NCBI RefSeq assembly: GCF_014495685.1
Contig: NZ_JACTVI010000025.1
Coordinates: 1-64,000 of the forward strand
From: Streptomyces sp. TRM68367
Lineage (GTDB): Bacteria > Actinomycetota > Actinomycetes > Streptomycetales > Streptomycetaceae
Direction of reading: 5' to 3'
DNA length: 64,000 nucleotides
The notes under the pieces were generated by a model. It was not told where the DNA came from, searched no databases, and was given only the letters and a program-made list of their open reading frames with translations. Shown in pieces: positions 49,692 to 57,591 of the stretch (within the stretch, counting starts at the first letter, position 1; every line of letters starts with the position of its first letter). A program made the position numbers and the translations under genes.

Positions 49692-50999
49692 GTGACCGCC
49701 GCCGACACCCGGGACCTGACCATCGCCGAGGTACGGCTCACGCCGATCCTGGTCGCCGACCCGCCGCTGCTGAACACGCAGGGCGTGCACCAGCCGTACA
49801 CCCCCCGGCTGATCGTGGAGGTGGTGACGGCCGGCGGGATCACGGGTGTGGGGGAGACGTACGGCGACACCAAGTACCTGGAACTGGCCCGGCCCTTCGC
49901 CGCGCGGCTGACGGGACGCCAGGTAGGCGATCTCAACGGCCTGTTCACGGTTGCCGACCAGGTCGCCGTGGACGCCTCCCGGGTCGCCGGGCAGGTCGAC
50001 GTGGGCGGGCTGCGCGGCGTGCAGACCGCCGACAAGCTGCGGCTGTCCGTCGTCTCGGCGTTCGAGGTCGCCTGTATCGACGCCCTCGGCAAGGCGCTCG
50101 GGCTGCCCGTGCACGCGCTGCTGGGCGGCAAGGTGCGCGACGCCGTGGAGTACAGCGCGTACCTGTTCTACAAGTGGGCCGACCACCCGGAGGGCGTGCC
50201 GGCCGAGAAGGACGACTGGGGCGCCGCCGTCGACCCGGCCGGGGTCGTGGAGCAGGCGCGGAAGTTCAAGGAGCGGTACGGCTTCACGTCCTTCAAGCTC
50301 AAGGGCGGCGTCTTCCCGCCCGACGAGGAGATCGCGGCGGTACGCGCCCTGGCCGAGGCGTTCCCCGGGCACCCGCTGCGCCTCGACCCCAACGGCGCCT
50401 GGTCGGTGGAGACCTCGCTGAAGGTGGCGAAGGAACTCGGGGACGTCCTGGAGTACCTGGAGGACCCGGCGCTCGGCACCGACGCCATGGCCGAGGTCGC
50501 CGCCGCCACCGACGTGCCGCTGGCCACCAACATGTGCGTGACGACGTTCGCCGAGATCAAGGAGGCGTTCACGCGCGACGCCGTCCAGGTCGTGCTGTCC
50601 GACCACCACTACTGGGGCGGGCTGCGCAACACGCAGCAACTCGCCGCGATCTGTCGCACTTTCGGGGTAGGGGTGTCCATGCACTCCAACACCCATCTGG
50701 GCATCTCGCTCGCCGCCATGACCCACGTGGCGGCGACCGTCCCCGGCCTCCACCACGCCTGCGACTCCCACTACCCCTGGCAGTCGGAGGACGTCCTCAC
50801 CCACCGCCTCACCTTCGACGCCGGCAAGGTCACCGTGTCCGACGCCCCGGGCCTCGGCGTCGAACTCGACCACGACAAGCTGGCGCTCCTCCACCAGCGC
50901 CGGCGCGACAACGACGGCTCCCTGCACGACCGCGACGACGCCGCGGCCATGCGCATCGCCGACCCGGACTGGGTCACGCCGGCGGTGCCGCGCTGGTAG
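49692..50999 (+). CDS. gudD: Glucarate dehydratase
   Basis: A 435-residue enolase-superfamily enzyme that dehydrates D-glucarate. The lid and barrel segments match GlucD: SFKLKGG (KxK), RLDPNGAW (metal Asp), LEYLEDPALG (metal Glu), TNMCVTTFAE and SDHHYWGG, and SMHSNTHLGIS with the general-base His. The GTG 49692 start has GGAG nine bases upstream. The divergent IclR gene has lost its DNA-binding part, so control of this gene in this strain is probably altered. A kinase gene follows. Confidence 0.92.
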   Translation: MTAADTRDLTIAEVRLTPILVADPPLLNTQGVHQPYTPRLIVEVVTAGGITGVGETYGDTKYLELARPFAARLTGRQVGDLNGLFTVADQVAVDASRVAGQVDVGGLRGVQTADKLRLSVVSAFEVACIDALGKALGLPVHALLGGKVRDAVEYSAYLFYKWADHPEGVPAEKDDWGAAVDPAGVVEQARKFKERYGFTSFKLKGGVFPPDEEIAAVRALAEAFPGHPLRLDPNGAWSVETSLKVAKELGDVLEYLEDPALGTDAMAEVAAATDVPLATNMCVTTFAEIKEAFTRDAVQVVLSDHHYWGGLRNTQQLAAICRTFGVGVSMHSNTHLGISLAAMTHVAATVPGLHHACDSHYPWQSEDVLTHRLTFDAGKVTVSDAPGLGVELDHDKLALLHQRRRDNDGSLHDRDDAAAMRIADPDWVTPAVPRW

Positions 51000-51092
51000 G
51001 CGCGAGGCGGTCGGCGGATACACGGTGTCCGGGCCGTTGTCAGTGGCGTGGTGCACACTGGCCTGGTCCGCACCATGTCAGGGGAGCGCACC

Positions 51093-52499
51093 GTGAGCCC
51101 GTCCACCGCCTCCGCCCCGTCCGTCGGAAAGGGACCGTCGTCCGGAGCCGGACCGTCACCCCTCGCGAATGGACCGTCACCCCTCGCGAACGGGCCGTCA
51201 CCCGTCGGGAGGGGACCGTCGTCTCCCGGAATGGGACCGTCATCTGTCGGGAGGGGGCCGTCGTCCCCCGCGGTGGGACCCTCGTCTCCGGGAATGGGAC
51301 GGTCGTCCCCCATAATGGGACCGCCTCCCGTCGTCACCCGAGCGGGACCGTCACCCGCCGCAAAGGCACCGGCCTCCTTCGCCGGCGGCCCCTTCGCCGT
51401 GGGCCGGCCCGCGCCGGACCGGCCCCAGGTCGACCCGCTGGCCGCCCTGCGGACCCCCTCCGACCCGCCGGTGGACGTGTATCTCACGGGCACCGTCTTC
51501 CTCGACATCATCTTCACCGGGCTCGACTCCGCCCCCGTGCGCGGGACCGAGTCCTGGGCGCGCGGGATGGGGTCGAGCCCCGGCGGCGTCGCCAACATGG
51601 CCACGGCCCTGGCCCGCCTCGGCCTGCGTACGTCGCTCGCGGCGGCCTTCGGCGACGACCACTACGGCGACTACTGCTGGGACGCCCTGGAACAGGGCGA
51701 GGGCATCGACCTCACCCCGTCCCGCACGGTCCCCGGCTGGCACTCGCCGGTCACGGTCTCGATGGCGTACGAGGGGGAGCGCACGATGGTCTCCCACGGC
51801 CACGAACCGCCCCCGGACGAGCCAGCCCCCGAGTGCCCGCCCCGCGCGCGTGCCGCCGTGGCCTCGCTGGTGCCGGGCAAACAGGCGCCCTGGATCGCCC
51901 AGGCCGCGGCGAGGGGCACCCGTGTCTTCGCCGACGTCGGCTGGGACGAGAGCGGCGCCTGGGACCTGGCGGGCCTCGCCGACCTCGCCCACTGCGAGGC
52001 GTTCCTGCCGAACGCCGAGGAGGCGATGCGCTACACCGGCGCCTCCTGCCCCCGGGCCGCCGCGCACGCCCTCACCGCGCACGTGCCGCTCGCGGTGGTC
52101 ACCCTCGGCGCGGAGGGCGCCTGCGCGGTCGACCGGCGCACGGGCGAGACCGCCGAGGTCCCCGCCATCGCCGTGGAGGCCCTCGACCCCACCGGCGCCG
52201 GGGACGTCTTCGTGGCCGGCTTCGTCACCGGCACCCTGGCCGGCTGGCCCCTCGCCGACCGCCTCGCCTTCGCGGGCCTGACCGCCGCCCTGTCCGTCCA
52301 GGAGTTCGGCGGCTCCCTGTCGGCCCCGAGCTGGTCCGAGATCGCCACGTGGTGGCGCACGATCCAGTCGGTGCGCTCCCAGGACCCGACCGCCCTGACC
52401 CGCTACGCCTTCCTCACCGACCTGGTCCCCGACGAGCTGGGCAGGAGCTGGCCCCTGCGCCGGGCGGTCCCCACCATCGGCTTCCGCGCCCCGGGATGA
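51093..52499 (+). CDS. PfkB family carbohydrate kinase with heptapeptide-repeat N terminus
   Basis: A 468-residue kinase. The C-terminal 350 residues are a PfkB (ribokinase) fold: TGTVFLDIIFTGLD, GSSPGGVANMATALARLGL, and the signature DPTGAGDVFVAGFVTG with the catalytic Asp. It phosphorylates a sugar or nucleoside; no substrate is evident, but it lies after glucarate dehydratase. The first 100 residues are made of 7-residue units of the GPSSPGM or GPSPLAN kind, coded by 21-bp repeats, and cannot be structured like a kinase. GTG 51093 has GGGGAG six bases upstream; ATG 51075 is in frame. Confidence 0.85.
   Translation: MSPSTASAPSVGKGPSSGAGPSPLANGPSPLANGPSPVGRGPSSPGMGPSSVGRGPSSPAVGPSSPGMGRSSPIMGPPPVVTRAGPSPAAKAPASFAGGPFAVGRPAPDRPQVDPLAALRTPSDPPVDVYLTGTVFLDIIFTGLDSAPVRGTESWARGMGSSPGGVANMATALARLGLRTSLAAAFGDDHYGDYCWDALEQGEGIDLTPSRTVPGWHSPVTVSMAYEGERTMVSHGHEPPPDEPAPECPPRARAAVASLVPGKQAPWIAQAAARGTRVFADVGWDESGAWDLAGLADLAHCEAFLPNAEEAMRYTGASCPRAAAHALTAHVPLAVVTLGAEGACAVDRRTGETAEVPAIAVEALDPTGAGDVFVAGFVTGTLAGWPLADRLAFAGLTAALSVQEFGGSLSAPSWSEIATWWRTIQSVRSQDPTALTRYAFLTDLVPDELGRSWPLRRAVPTIGFRAPG
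51132..51365 (+). repeat. 21-bp coding minisatellite
   Basis: About eleven tandem units, each starting with GGACCGTC or a close variant, run from 51132 to 51365. Most units are exactly 21 bp (starts at 51150, 51171, 51192, 51213, 51234, 51255, 51276, 51297 and 51318); the first is 18 and the last gap is 27. The frame is kept, so they encode 7-residue repeats of the GPSSxxx type. Confidence 0.9.
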
Positions 52500-52666
52500 C
52501 CCGCCCGGCCGCACACCGCCTCGCCGACGACGGGTGACGCGCCGGTCACCGCGGGCGACGGGCCGTGTACGCGGCGGTGAAAAGGCCTCGGCGTTGTCGG
52601 TGGGGCGTCGTACGCTGGACCCATCAGCAGATGCCTGTCACGCGGCGCGCAGCCGCAGAGGAGGAC

Positions 52667-52693
52667 ATGCAGGCCTTAAGCGCCGGCCCATGA
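52667..52693 (+). CDS. Upstream peptide of phoH, MQALSAGP, with a TTA codon
   Basis: ATG 52667 follows a strong GAGGAGGAC and opens eight codons: MQALSAGP, ending in TGA 52691-52693. The TGA overlaps the phoH ATG at 52690-52692 (ATGA). The fourth codon is TTA (52676-52678), the rarest codon in Streptomyces, read only by the bldA tRNA. PhoH itself has no ribosome-binding site, so its translation probably depends on this frame. This is a strong sequence fact with an untested regulatory meaning. Confidence 0.65.
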   Translation: MQALSAGP

Positions 52694-53763
52694 CACAGAC
52701 ACCCACAGCTCACACCCCCGCGCAGGGGCAGGCTCGAGCACAGTTCACCGTCCCCGCCCAGCACCCCATGGTGACCGTGCTGGGTTCCGGCGACTCCCTC
52801 CTGCGCGTGATCGAGAAGGCCTTCCCGGCGGCCGACATCCACGTCCGGGGCAACGAGATCAGCGCGGTCGGCGACCCGGCGGAAGTTGCCTTGGTCCAGC
52901 GCCTGTTCGACGAGATGATGCTGGTGCTCCGCACCGGGCAGCCGATGACGGAGGACGCAGTGGAACGCTCGATCGCCATGCTGAGGGCGAGCGAGGACGG
53001 GGAGGGCCCGGAGGAGACCCCGGCCCAGGTGCTCACGCAGAACATCCTGTCCTCGCGAGGCCGCACGATCCGCCCCAAGACCCTCAACCAGAAGCGGTAC
53101 GTCGACGCGATCGACAAGCACACGATCGTCTTCGGCATCGGCCCCGCCGGCACCGGCAAGACGTACCTCGCCATGGCGAAGGCAGTGCAGGCCCTGCAGT
53201 CCAAGCAGGTCAATCGCATCATCCTGACCCGGCCCGCGGTCGAGGCGGGCGAGCGGCTGGGATTCCTGCCGGGCACGCTGTACGAGAAGATCGACCCGTA
53301 TCTGCGGCCCCTCTACGACGCGCTGCACGACATGCTCGACCCGGACTCGATCCCGCGGCTCATGGCGGCCGGGACGATAGAGGTCGCGCCGCTCGCCTAC
53401 ATGCGTGGCCGGACGCTCAATGACGCCTTCATCATCCTGGACGAGGCACAGAACACCAGCCCCGAGCAGATGAAGATGTTCCTCACCCGGCTCGGCTTCG
53501 ACTCGAAGATCGTGATCACGGGTGACGTGACGCAGGTCGACCTCCCGGACGGCACCAAGTCCGGCCTGCGCCAGGTGCAGGACATCCTGGAGGGCGTGGA
53601 GGACGTCCACTTCTCCCGGCTGTCCTCGCACGACGTCGTCCGGCACAAGCTGGTGGGCCGTATCGTCGACGCGTACGAGAAGTACGACAGCCGCAACGGC
53701 ACGCAGAACGGCACCCCCAAGGGCGGCCGCGGCAAGGCCGGACACGGGCACAAGGGGAAGTAG
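52690..53763 (+). CDS. phoH: PhoH family ATPase
   Basis: A 357-residue P-loop protein of the PhoH/YbeZ type, thought to act with YbeY in RNA or ribosome quality control. The N-terminal KH-like region (about 35-100) includes DIHVRGNEISAVGDP. Walker A is GIGPAGTGKTYLAM (about 149-162), and Walker B is DAFIILDEAQN (about 244-254). The chain ends in a Gly/Lys-rich tail. The ATG overlaps the end of an upstream TTA-bearing peptide and lacks its own ribosome-binding site. It is followed by ybeY twelve bases later. Confidence 0.95.
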   Translation: MTQTPTAHTPAQGQARAQFTVPAQHPMVTVLGSGDSLLRVIEKAFPAADIHVRGNEISAVGDPAEVALVQRLFDEMMLVLRTGQPMTEDAVERSIAMLRASEDGEGPEETPAQVLTQNILSSRGRTIRPKTLNQKRYVDAIDKHTIVFGIGPAGTGKTYLAMAKAVQALQSKQVNRIILTRPAVEAGERLGFLPGTLYEKIDPYLRPLYDALHDMLDPDSIPRLMAAGTIEVAPLAYMRGRTLNDAFIILDEAQNTSPEQMKMFLTRLGFDSKIVITGDVTQVDLPDGTKSGLRQVQDILEGVEDVHFSRLSSHDVVRHKLVGRIVDAYEKYDSRNGTQNGTPKGGRGKAGHGHKGK

Positions 53764-53775
53764 ACCAGCACGACC

Positions 53776-54273
53776 ATGTCGATCGACGTCAACAACGAGT
53801 CCGGAACCGAGGTCGACGAGCAGGCGATCCTCGACATCGCCCGCTACGCGCTCGCGCGGATGCGCATCCACCCGCTCTCCGAGCTCTCGGTGATCGTCGT
53901 GGACGTCGGCGCCATGGAGCAGCTCCACATCCAGTGGATGGACCTGGCGGGGCCCACGGACGTCATGTCCTTCCCGATGGACGAGCTCCGTCCGCCGTCG
54001 AAGGACGAGGACGAGCCGCCGCAGGGCCTCCTGGGCGACATCGTGCTGTGCCCCGAGGTCGCCGCCAGGCAGGGCGCCGAGGCGCCGACACAGCACTCCA
54101 TGGACGAGGAGCTCCAGCTGCTCACCGTCCATGGCGTGCTGCACCTGCTGGGCTACGACCACGAGGTACCGGACGAGAAGGCCGAGATGTTCGGCCTGCA
54201 GGCCGCCATCGTGGACGGCTGGCGCGCGGAGAAGGGCCTGACCGGCCCGTCCCCTGCGCCGACCGTGTCATGA
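53776..54273 (+). CDS. ybeY: Endoribonuclease YbeY (rRNA maturation factor)
   Basis: Single-strand-specific metallo-endoribonuclease needed for 16S rRNA 3'-end maturation. The 165-residue product has the zinc site HGVLHLLGYDH (about residues 119-129, HxxxHxxxxxH) and the segment TDVMSFPMDE. It lies between phoH and a CBS-domain protein, the standard order. The stop overlaps the ATG of the next gene. Confidence 0.96.
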   Translation: MSIDVNNESGTEVDEQAILDIARYALARMRIHPLSELSVIVVDVGAMEQLHIQWMDLAGPTDVMSFPMDELRPPSKDEDEPPQGLLGDIVLCPEVAARQGAEAPTQHSMDEELQLLTVHGVLHLLGYDHEVPDEKAEMFGLQAAIVDGWRAEKGLTGPSPAPTVS

Positions 54274-55574
54274 GCCTCCCGCTCGTCTCCGGCGCGATCA
54301 CCCTGGTGGTCGTCGCCTGGCTCGCCGCCTGCGCGGAGGCGGGCCTCGCGCGCGTCTCCAGCTTCCGCGCCGAGGAGGCCGTACGCTCCGGGCGGCGCGG
54401 CAGCGCGAAACTCGCCCAGGTCGCCGCCGACCCGACCCGCTATCTCAACGTGGCGCTGCTGGTCCGCGTCGCCTGCGAGATGGCCGCCGCCGCGCTGGTC
54501 ACCTACGCCTGCCTGCGTGAGTTCCCCCGCACCAGCGCGGCCCTGCTGATCGCCATCGCGGTCATGGTCCTGGTGTCGTACGTCGCCGTCGGGGTCTCCC
54601 CGCGCACCATCGGCCGCCAGCACCCGCTCAACACGGCCACGGCGGCGGCGTACGTGCTGCTGCCGCTGGCGAGGATCATGGGCCCGATCCCGTCGCTGCT
54701 GATCCTCATCGGCAACGCCCTCACCCCCGGCAAGGGCTTCCGGCGCGGCCCGTTCGCCTCCGAGGCGGAGCTGCGTGCGCTGGTCGACCTCGCCGAGAAG
54801 GAGTCCCTGATCGAGGACGAGGAGCGCCGCATGGTGCACTCGGTCTTCGAACTGGGCGACACGCTCGTGCGGGAGGTCATGGTCCCGCGCACCGACCTGA
54901 TCGTGATCGAGCGCTACAAGACGATCCGTCAGGCGCTCACCCTCGCCCTGCGCTCGGGCTTCTCGCGCATCCCGGTCACCGGCGAGAGCGAGGACGACAT
55001 CGTCGGGATCGTGTACCTGAAGGACCTGGCCCGCAAGACGCACATCAGCCGGGACGCGGAGAGTGAACTGGTCTCCACGGCCATGCGGCCCGCCGCGTTC
55101 GTCCCCGACACCAAGAACGCCGGCGACCTGCTGCGCGAGATGCAGCAGGAGCGCAACCACGTCGCGGTCGTCATCGACGAGTACGGCGGCACGGCCGGCA
55201 TCGTCACCATCGAGGACATCCTGGAGGAGATCGTCGGCGAGATCACCGACGAGTACGACCGGGAACTCCCGCCGGTGGAGGCCCTCGACGGCGACCGCCA
55301 CCGGGTCACCGCCCGCCTCGACATCGGCGACCTCGGCGAGCTGTACGGGCTGGAGGCGTACGACGACGAGGACGTGGAGACCGTCGGTGGACTGCTCGCC
55401 AAGGCGCTGGGCCGGGTGCCGATCGCCGGGGCGTCGTCCGTGGTGGAGCTGCCCGACGGGCGCGAGCTGCGGCTGACCGCGGAGGCCGCCGCCGGACGCC
55501 GGAACAAGATCGTGACGGTGCTGGTGGAGCCGGTGGGCCCGGCGGAGCCCAAGGAGGAGGAGAAGCCGGAGTGA
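54270..55574 (+). CDS. Hemolysin family protein, CNNM and CBS domains (CorC/YtfL type)
   Basis: A 434-residue membrane protein. The N-terminal CNNM domain has about four helices (residues 1-150, beginning LVSGAITLVVVAWLAACAEAGLARV). A CBS pair (about 200-320) carries VMVPRTDLIVIE and IVTIEDILEEIVGEI. A CorC_HlyC domain (about 335-430) ends the chain. Such proteins take part in magnesium or cobalt homeostasis. ATG 54270 overlaps the ybeY stop, and the next gene overlaps its end by four bases, so all are in one operon. Confidence 0.93.
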   Translation: MSLPLVSGAITLVVVAWLAACAEAGLARVSSFRAEEAVRSGRRGSAKLAQVAADPTRYLNVALLVRVACEMAAAALVTYACLREFPRTSAALLIAIAVMVLVSYVAVGVSPRTIGRQHPLNTATAAAYVLLPLARIMGPIPSLLILIGNALTPGKGFRRGPFASEAELRALVDLAEKESLIEDEERRMVHSVFELGDTLVREVMVPRTDLIVIERYKTIRQALTLALRSGFSRIPVTGESEDDIVGIVYLKDLARKTHISRDAESELVSTAMRPAAFVPDTKNAGDLLREMQQERNHVAVVIDEYGGTAGIVTIEDILEEIVGEITDEYDRELPPVEALDGDRHRVTARLDIGDLGELYGLEAYDDEDVETVGGLLAKALGRVPIAGASSVVELPDGRELRLTAEAAAGRRNKIVTVLVEPVGPAEPKEEEKPE

Positions 55575-55930
55575 CGCCGCAGGAGTTGCGCACGTTCTGC
55601 CTGTCCTTCAACGCGGCCGTGGAGGACTTCCCCTTCAACCCGGAGACCTCGGTCTTCAAGGTCCTGGGCAAGATGTTCGCCCTGACGCACCTCGACGCGC
55701 GCCCTCTGACGGTCAACCTCAAGTGCGACCCGGACGACGCGCTGCGGCTCCGCCGGGAGCACGAGGGGCTGATCGTCCCCGGCTGGCACATGAACAAACG
55801 GCACTGGAACACGGTGACCGTGGACGGCGGCCTCCCCGACCGCCTGGTCCGGGAACTCGTCGAGGACTCGTACGACCTGGTCGTCGCCGGTCTGCCGCGA
55901 GCGGAGCGGCTGCGCCTCGACCGGCCCTGA
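55571..55930 (+). CDS. MmcQ/YjbR family DNA-binding-like protein
   Basis: A 119-residue protein of the MmcQ/YjbR fold, which is a double-wing structure first studied for E. coli YjbR. It starts TPQELRTFCLSFNAAVEDFPFNP, then FKVLGKMFAL and LKCDPDDALRLRREH, and PGWHMNKRHWNTVTVDGGLPD, all family marks. The role is unknown, though DNA binding has been proposed. GTG 55571 overlaps the preceding stop. It is probably translated with the CBS-domain gene. Confidence 0.87.
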   Translation: MTPQELRTFCLSFNAAVEDFPFNPETSVFKVLGKMFALTHLDARPLTVNLKCDPDDALRLRREHEGLIVPGWHMNKRHWNTVTVDGGLPDRLVRELVEDSYDLVVAGLPRAERLRLDRP

Positions 55931-55950
55931 CGCTTACGTATGCTCAGGCC

Positions 55951-56304
55951 ATGACCGACACCAACGCGCTCGACCCCGAGGACCGCAAGATCGTCACCCT
56001 GGCCCGTTCCGCGCGGGCCCGCAACGGCGTGCCCGAGGGTGCGGCCGTACGTGACGAGACCGGCCGGACGTACGTCGCCGGGACCGTTGCCCTGGACTCC
56101 CTGAAGCTCAGCGCTCTGCAGACGGCGGTCGCGATGGCGGTGGCGTCCGGGGCGAAGTCGCTGGAGGCGGCGGCTGTGGTGACGGAGGAGGAGGCCGCGT
56201 CCACGGAGGACCGGGCAGCCGTACGGGACCTGGGCGGGCCCGGGACGCCGGTGCTCGTGGCGGGGCCGGACGGGACGGTTCGAGTGACGGTGACCGCAGG
56301 CTGA
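55951..56304 (+). CDS. Cytidine deaminase-like protein without zinc ligands
   Basis: A 117-residue protein whose layout follows bacterial cytidine deaminase: AAVRDETGRTYVAGTVALDSLKLSALQTAVAMAV, and then AAAVVTEEEAASTEDRAAVRDLGGPGTPVLVAGPDGTVR. The places of the C/HAE motif and the PCxxC motif read SALQT and STEDR, so every zinc ligand and the catalytic Glu are replaced. The fold may persist as a binding protein. TATGCT (55939-55944) six bases before ATG 55951 indicates a leaderless transcript. I believe this gene is conserved near era in streptomycetes. Confidence 0.75.
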   Translation: MTDTNALDPEDRKIVTLARSARARNGVPEGAAVRDETGRTYVAGTVALDSLKLSALQTAVAMAVASGAKSLEAAAVVTEEEAASTEDRAAVRDLGGPGTPVLVAGPDGTVRVTVTAG

Positions 56305-56310
56305 TATCGG

Positions 56311-56327
56311 CCGTACCGGCGGTAACA
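56311..56327. promoter_or_regulatory. 17-bp element shared with the GH1 glucosidase promoter (copy 1)
   Basis: CCGTACCGGCGGTAACA occurs here and at 61933-61949. It contains the 11-base palindrome TACCGGCGGTA. Here it lies between the deaminase-like gene and the secreted protein gene, with TAACAT (56323-56328) as a possible -10. See the second copy. Confidence 0.45.
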
Positions 56328-56464
56328 TAGGCCGGTTTTCAACCTTGTCGCATTCCGTCGCCCGCGTCTCAATGGAACCGGCAGTTCCGACGGACCGTCA
56401 GGTCCGGCTTGTCCGCACTCACCTGCCGAGCAGTTCCCCCCACATGGAAAGGGAGCGGATCCCC

Positions 56465-56941
56465 ATGAGACACAAGAGAATCGGAACCGGAGCGGCCCTG
56501 GTGGCCGCAGGCCTCGCGGCCACCGGGCTGGCCTTCGCGCCCAGCGCCGCTGCCGTCGCACCCGGTACGGCGACCATCGACGCCGACTGCGGCAGCTTCG
56601 GCGGCGGCGAGGCATCGCTGACGGCCACGCAGAGCGGCACCTCCGCCACCATCACCCTCAAGTCCTCCGCGGTCACCGCGCCGGTCGCACTCGGTGCCGA
56701 CTCGATATCCTCGACGCTCAAGCTCGCGAAGGCGGGCGGCGGCAGTGTCGAGTTCACCGGCAAGGTGAACCCGGCGATGTCCGCCGGTGACCCCGTCCAG
56801 GTCGGCCCCCTCCCCGGCACCGTGGCCTCCGGCGACAGCCTGGAGGCGTTCGGCGGCTCGCTGGAGATGTCCGTCCTCGGCATCACCATCACGTGCACGG
56901 CGACCGGGCCGCAGTCGCCGGGCCCGTTCGTGTTCGACTGA
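56465..56941 (+). CDS. Secreted protein of unknown function, 158 residues
   Basis: An exported protein. The N-terminal signal MRHKRIGTGAALVAAGLAAT, then a hydrophobic core and the AFAPSAAA cleavage region (about residue 34), fit a Sec signal. The mature part is rich in Gly, Ser, Thr and Ala and likely forms beta strands. It has a Cys at about 42 and another in ITCTATG near the end, which could pair. I recognise no family. GGGAG lies nine bases before the ATG, and a possible operator lies about 140 bases upstream. Confidence 0.75.
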   Translation: MRHKRIGTGAALVAAGLAATGLAFAPSAAAVAPGTATIDADCGSFGGGEASLTATQSGTSATITLKSSAVTAPVALGADSISSTLKLAKAGGGSVEFTGKVNPAMSAGDPVQVGPLPGTVASGDSLEAFGGSLEMSVLGITITCTATGPQSPGPFVFD

Positions 56942-56972
56942 CGTCCGTCCGGGCGGGCCGGGTGCCCGGTGC

Positions 56973-57311
56973 TTACAGGGCGTCCGGCCCGCGCTCACCC
57001 GTGCGCACCCGTACGACCGTGTCGACGGGCAGCGCCCAGACCTTGCCGTCGCCGATCTTGCCGGTCTGCGCGGCCTTCACGACCGCGTCGATCACGGCGT
57101 CGGCGTCCGCGTCCTCGGCGACGACCTCGATGCGGACCTTGGGCACGAGGTCGACCTGGTACTCGGCGCCGCGGTACACCTCGGTGTGGCCGCGCTGACG
57201 GCCGTACCCGCTGGCCTCGGTCACGGTCAGGCCGTGCACGCCGAGTTCCTGCAGGGCGGTCTTCACCTCGTCGAGGCGGTACGGCTTGACGATCGCGGTG
57301 ATGAGCTTCAT
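56973..57311 (-). CDS. glnK: P-II family nitrogen regulator (GlnK-like)
   Basis: A 112-residue PII protein, a trimeric sensor of nitrogen and energy state. The start KLITAIVKPYRLDEVKTAL and the T loop GRQRGHTEVYRGAEYQVDLVPK are diagnostic. The Tyr in AEYQVD (about residue 51) is the position uridylylated in enterics and adenylylated in Streptomyces. The gene start ATG 57311 overlaps a TGA of the decayed amtB (57310-57308) by four bases. The normal amtB-glnK-glnD operon of streptomycetes lies elsewhere and includes glnD, which is absent here. A GlnR-like box cluster lies upstream on the same strand. Confidence 0.93.
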   Translation of the reverse strand: MKLITAIVKPYRLDEVKTALQELGVHGLTVTEASGYGRQRGHTEVYRGAEYQVDLVPKVRIEVVAEDADADAVIDAVVKAAQTGKIGDGKVWALPVDTVVRVRTGERGPDAL

Positions 57312-57470
57312 GCCTGCGTCTTGACCTTCTGGACGGTGGGGACGGGGGAGGAACTGGCATCACCATGGGCAGGTTGTGCGGACGCACGGCGTCCTTCTTG
57401 AAACCGAGCCGCGGGCCGAGGACCAGGCGCAACGCGAGGCCGGAGAGGCGCCGGAGGTGATCTCGACGGG
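57308..57470 (-). pseudogene. Collapsed ammonium transporter gene (amtB remnant)
   Basis: On the minus strand before the PII gene, pieces of AmtB remain in three frames. PVEITSGAS is followed one frame later by LVLGPRLGFKKD and AVRPHNLPMVM, which resemble an internal part of AmtB. Then a third frame reads ASSSPVPTVQKVKTQA and stops at TGA 57310-57308, overlapping the PII start as amtB ends do in intact operons. A full amtB is about 440 codons; fewer than 60 are left. At least two deletions or indels are required. Confidence 0.7.
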
Positions 57471-57486
57471 GAGTCCGCCCGGATGC

Positions 57487-57529
57487 GTTTCCGTGACGTT
57501 TCGTTGCGGGCGGGTTTCCGGAACCTCAC
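57487..57529 (-). promoter_or_regulatory. GlnR-like boxes upstream of the amtB remnant and PII gene
   Basis: On the minus strand, pentamers of the GlnR type are phased by 11 bases. GTGAG (57529-57525) is six bases from GAAAC (57518-57514), which is six bases from GCAAC (57507-57503). A second pair, GAAAC (57502-57498) and GAAAC (57491-57487), also has a six-base gap, with GTCAC (57497-57493) inside it. The GlnR site is gTnAC-n6-GaAAC repeated. The match is good in spacing but not in every base. Confidence 0.55.
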
Positions 57530-57591
57530 GGTGCGGGGCGGGGAGCGGACTTGGTACGGCCGGGCTCTGGCGATCAGGGAGAATGGGCGGC

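Noticed and set aside
53890..55600. Additional genes overlapping ybeY and the CBS protein
   Set aside because: Long frames on both strands are explained by codon bias of the real genes and by their lack of known motifs.
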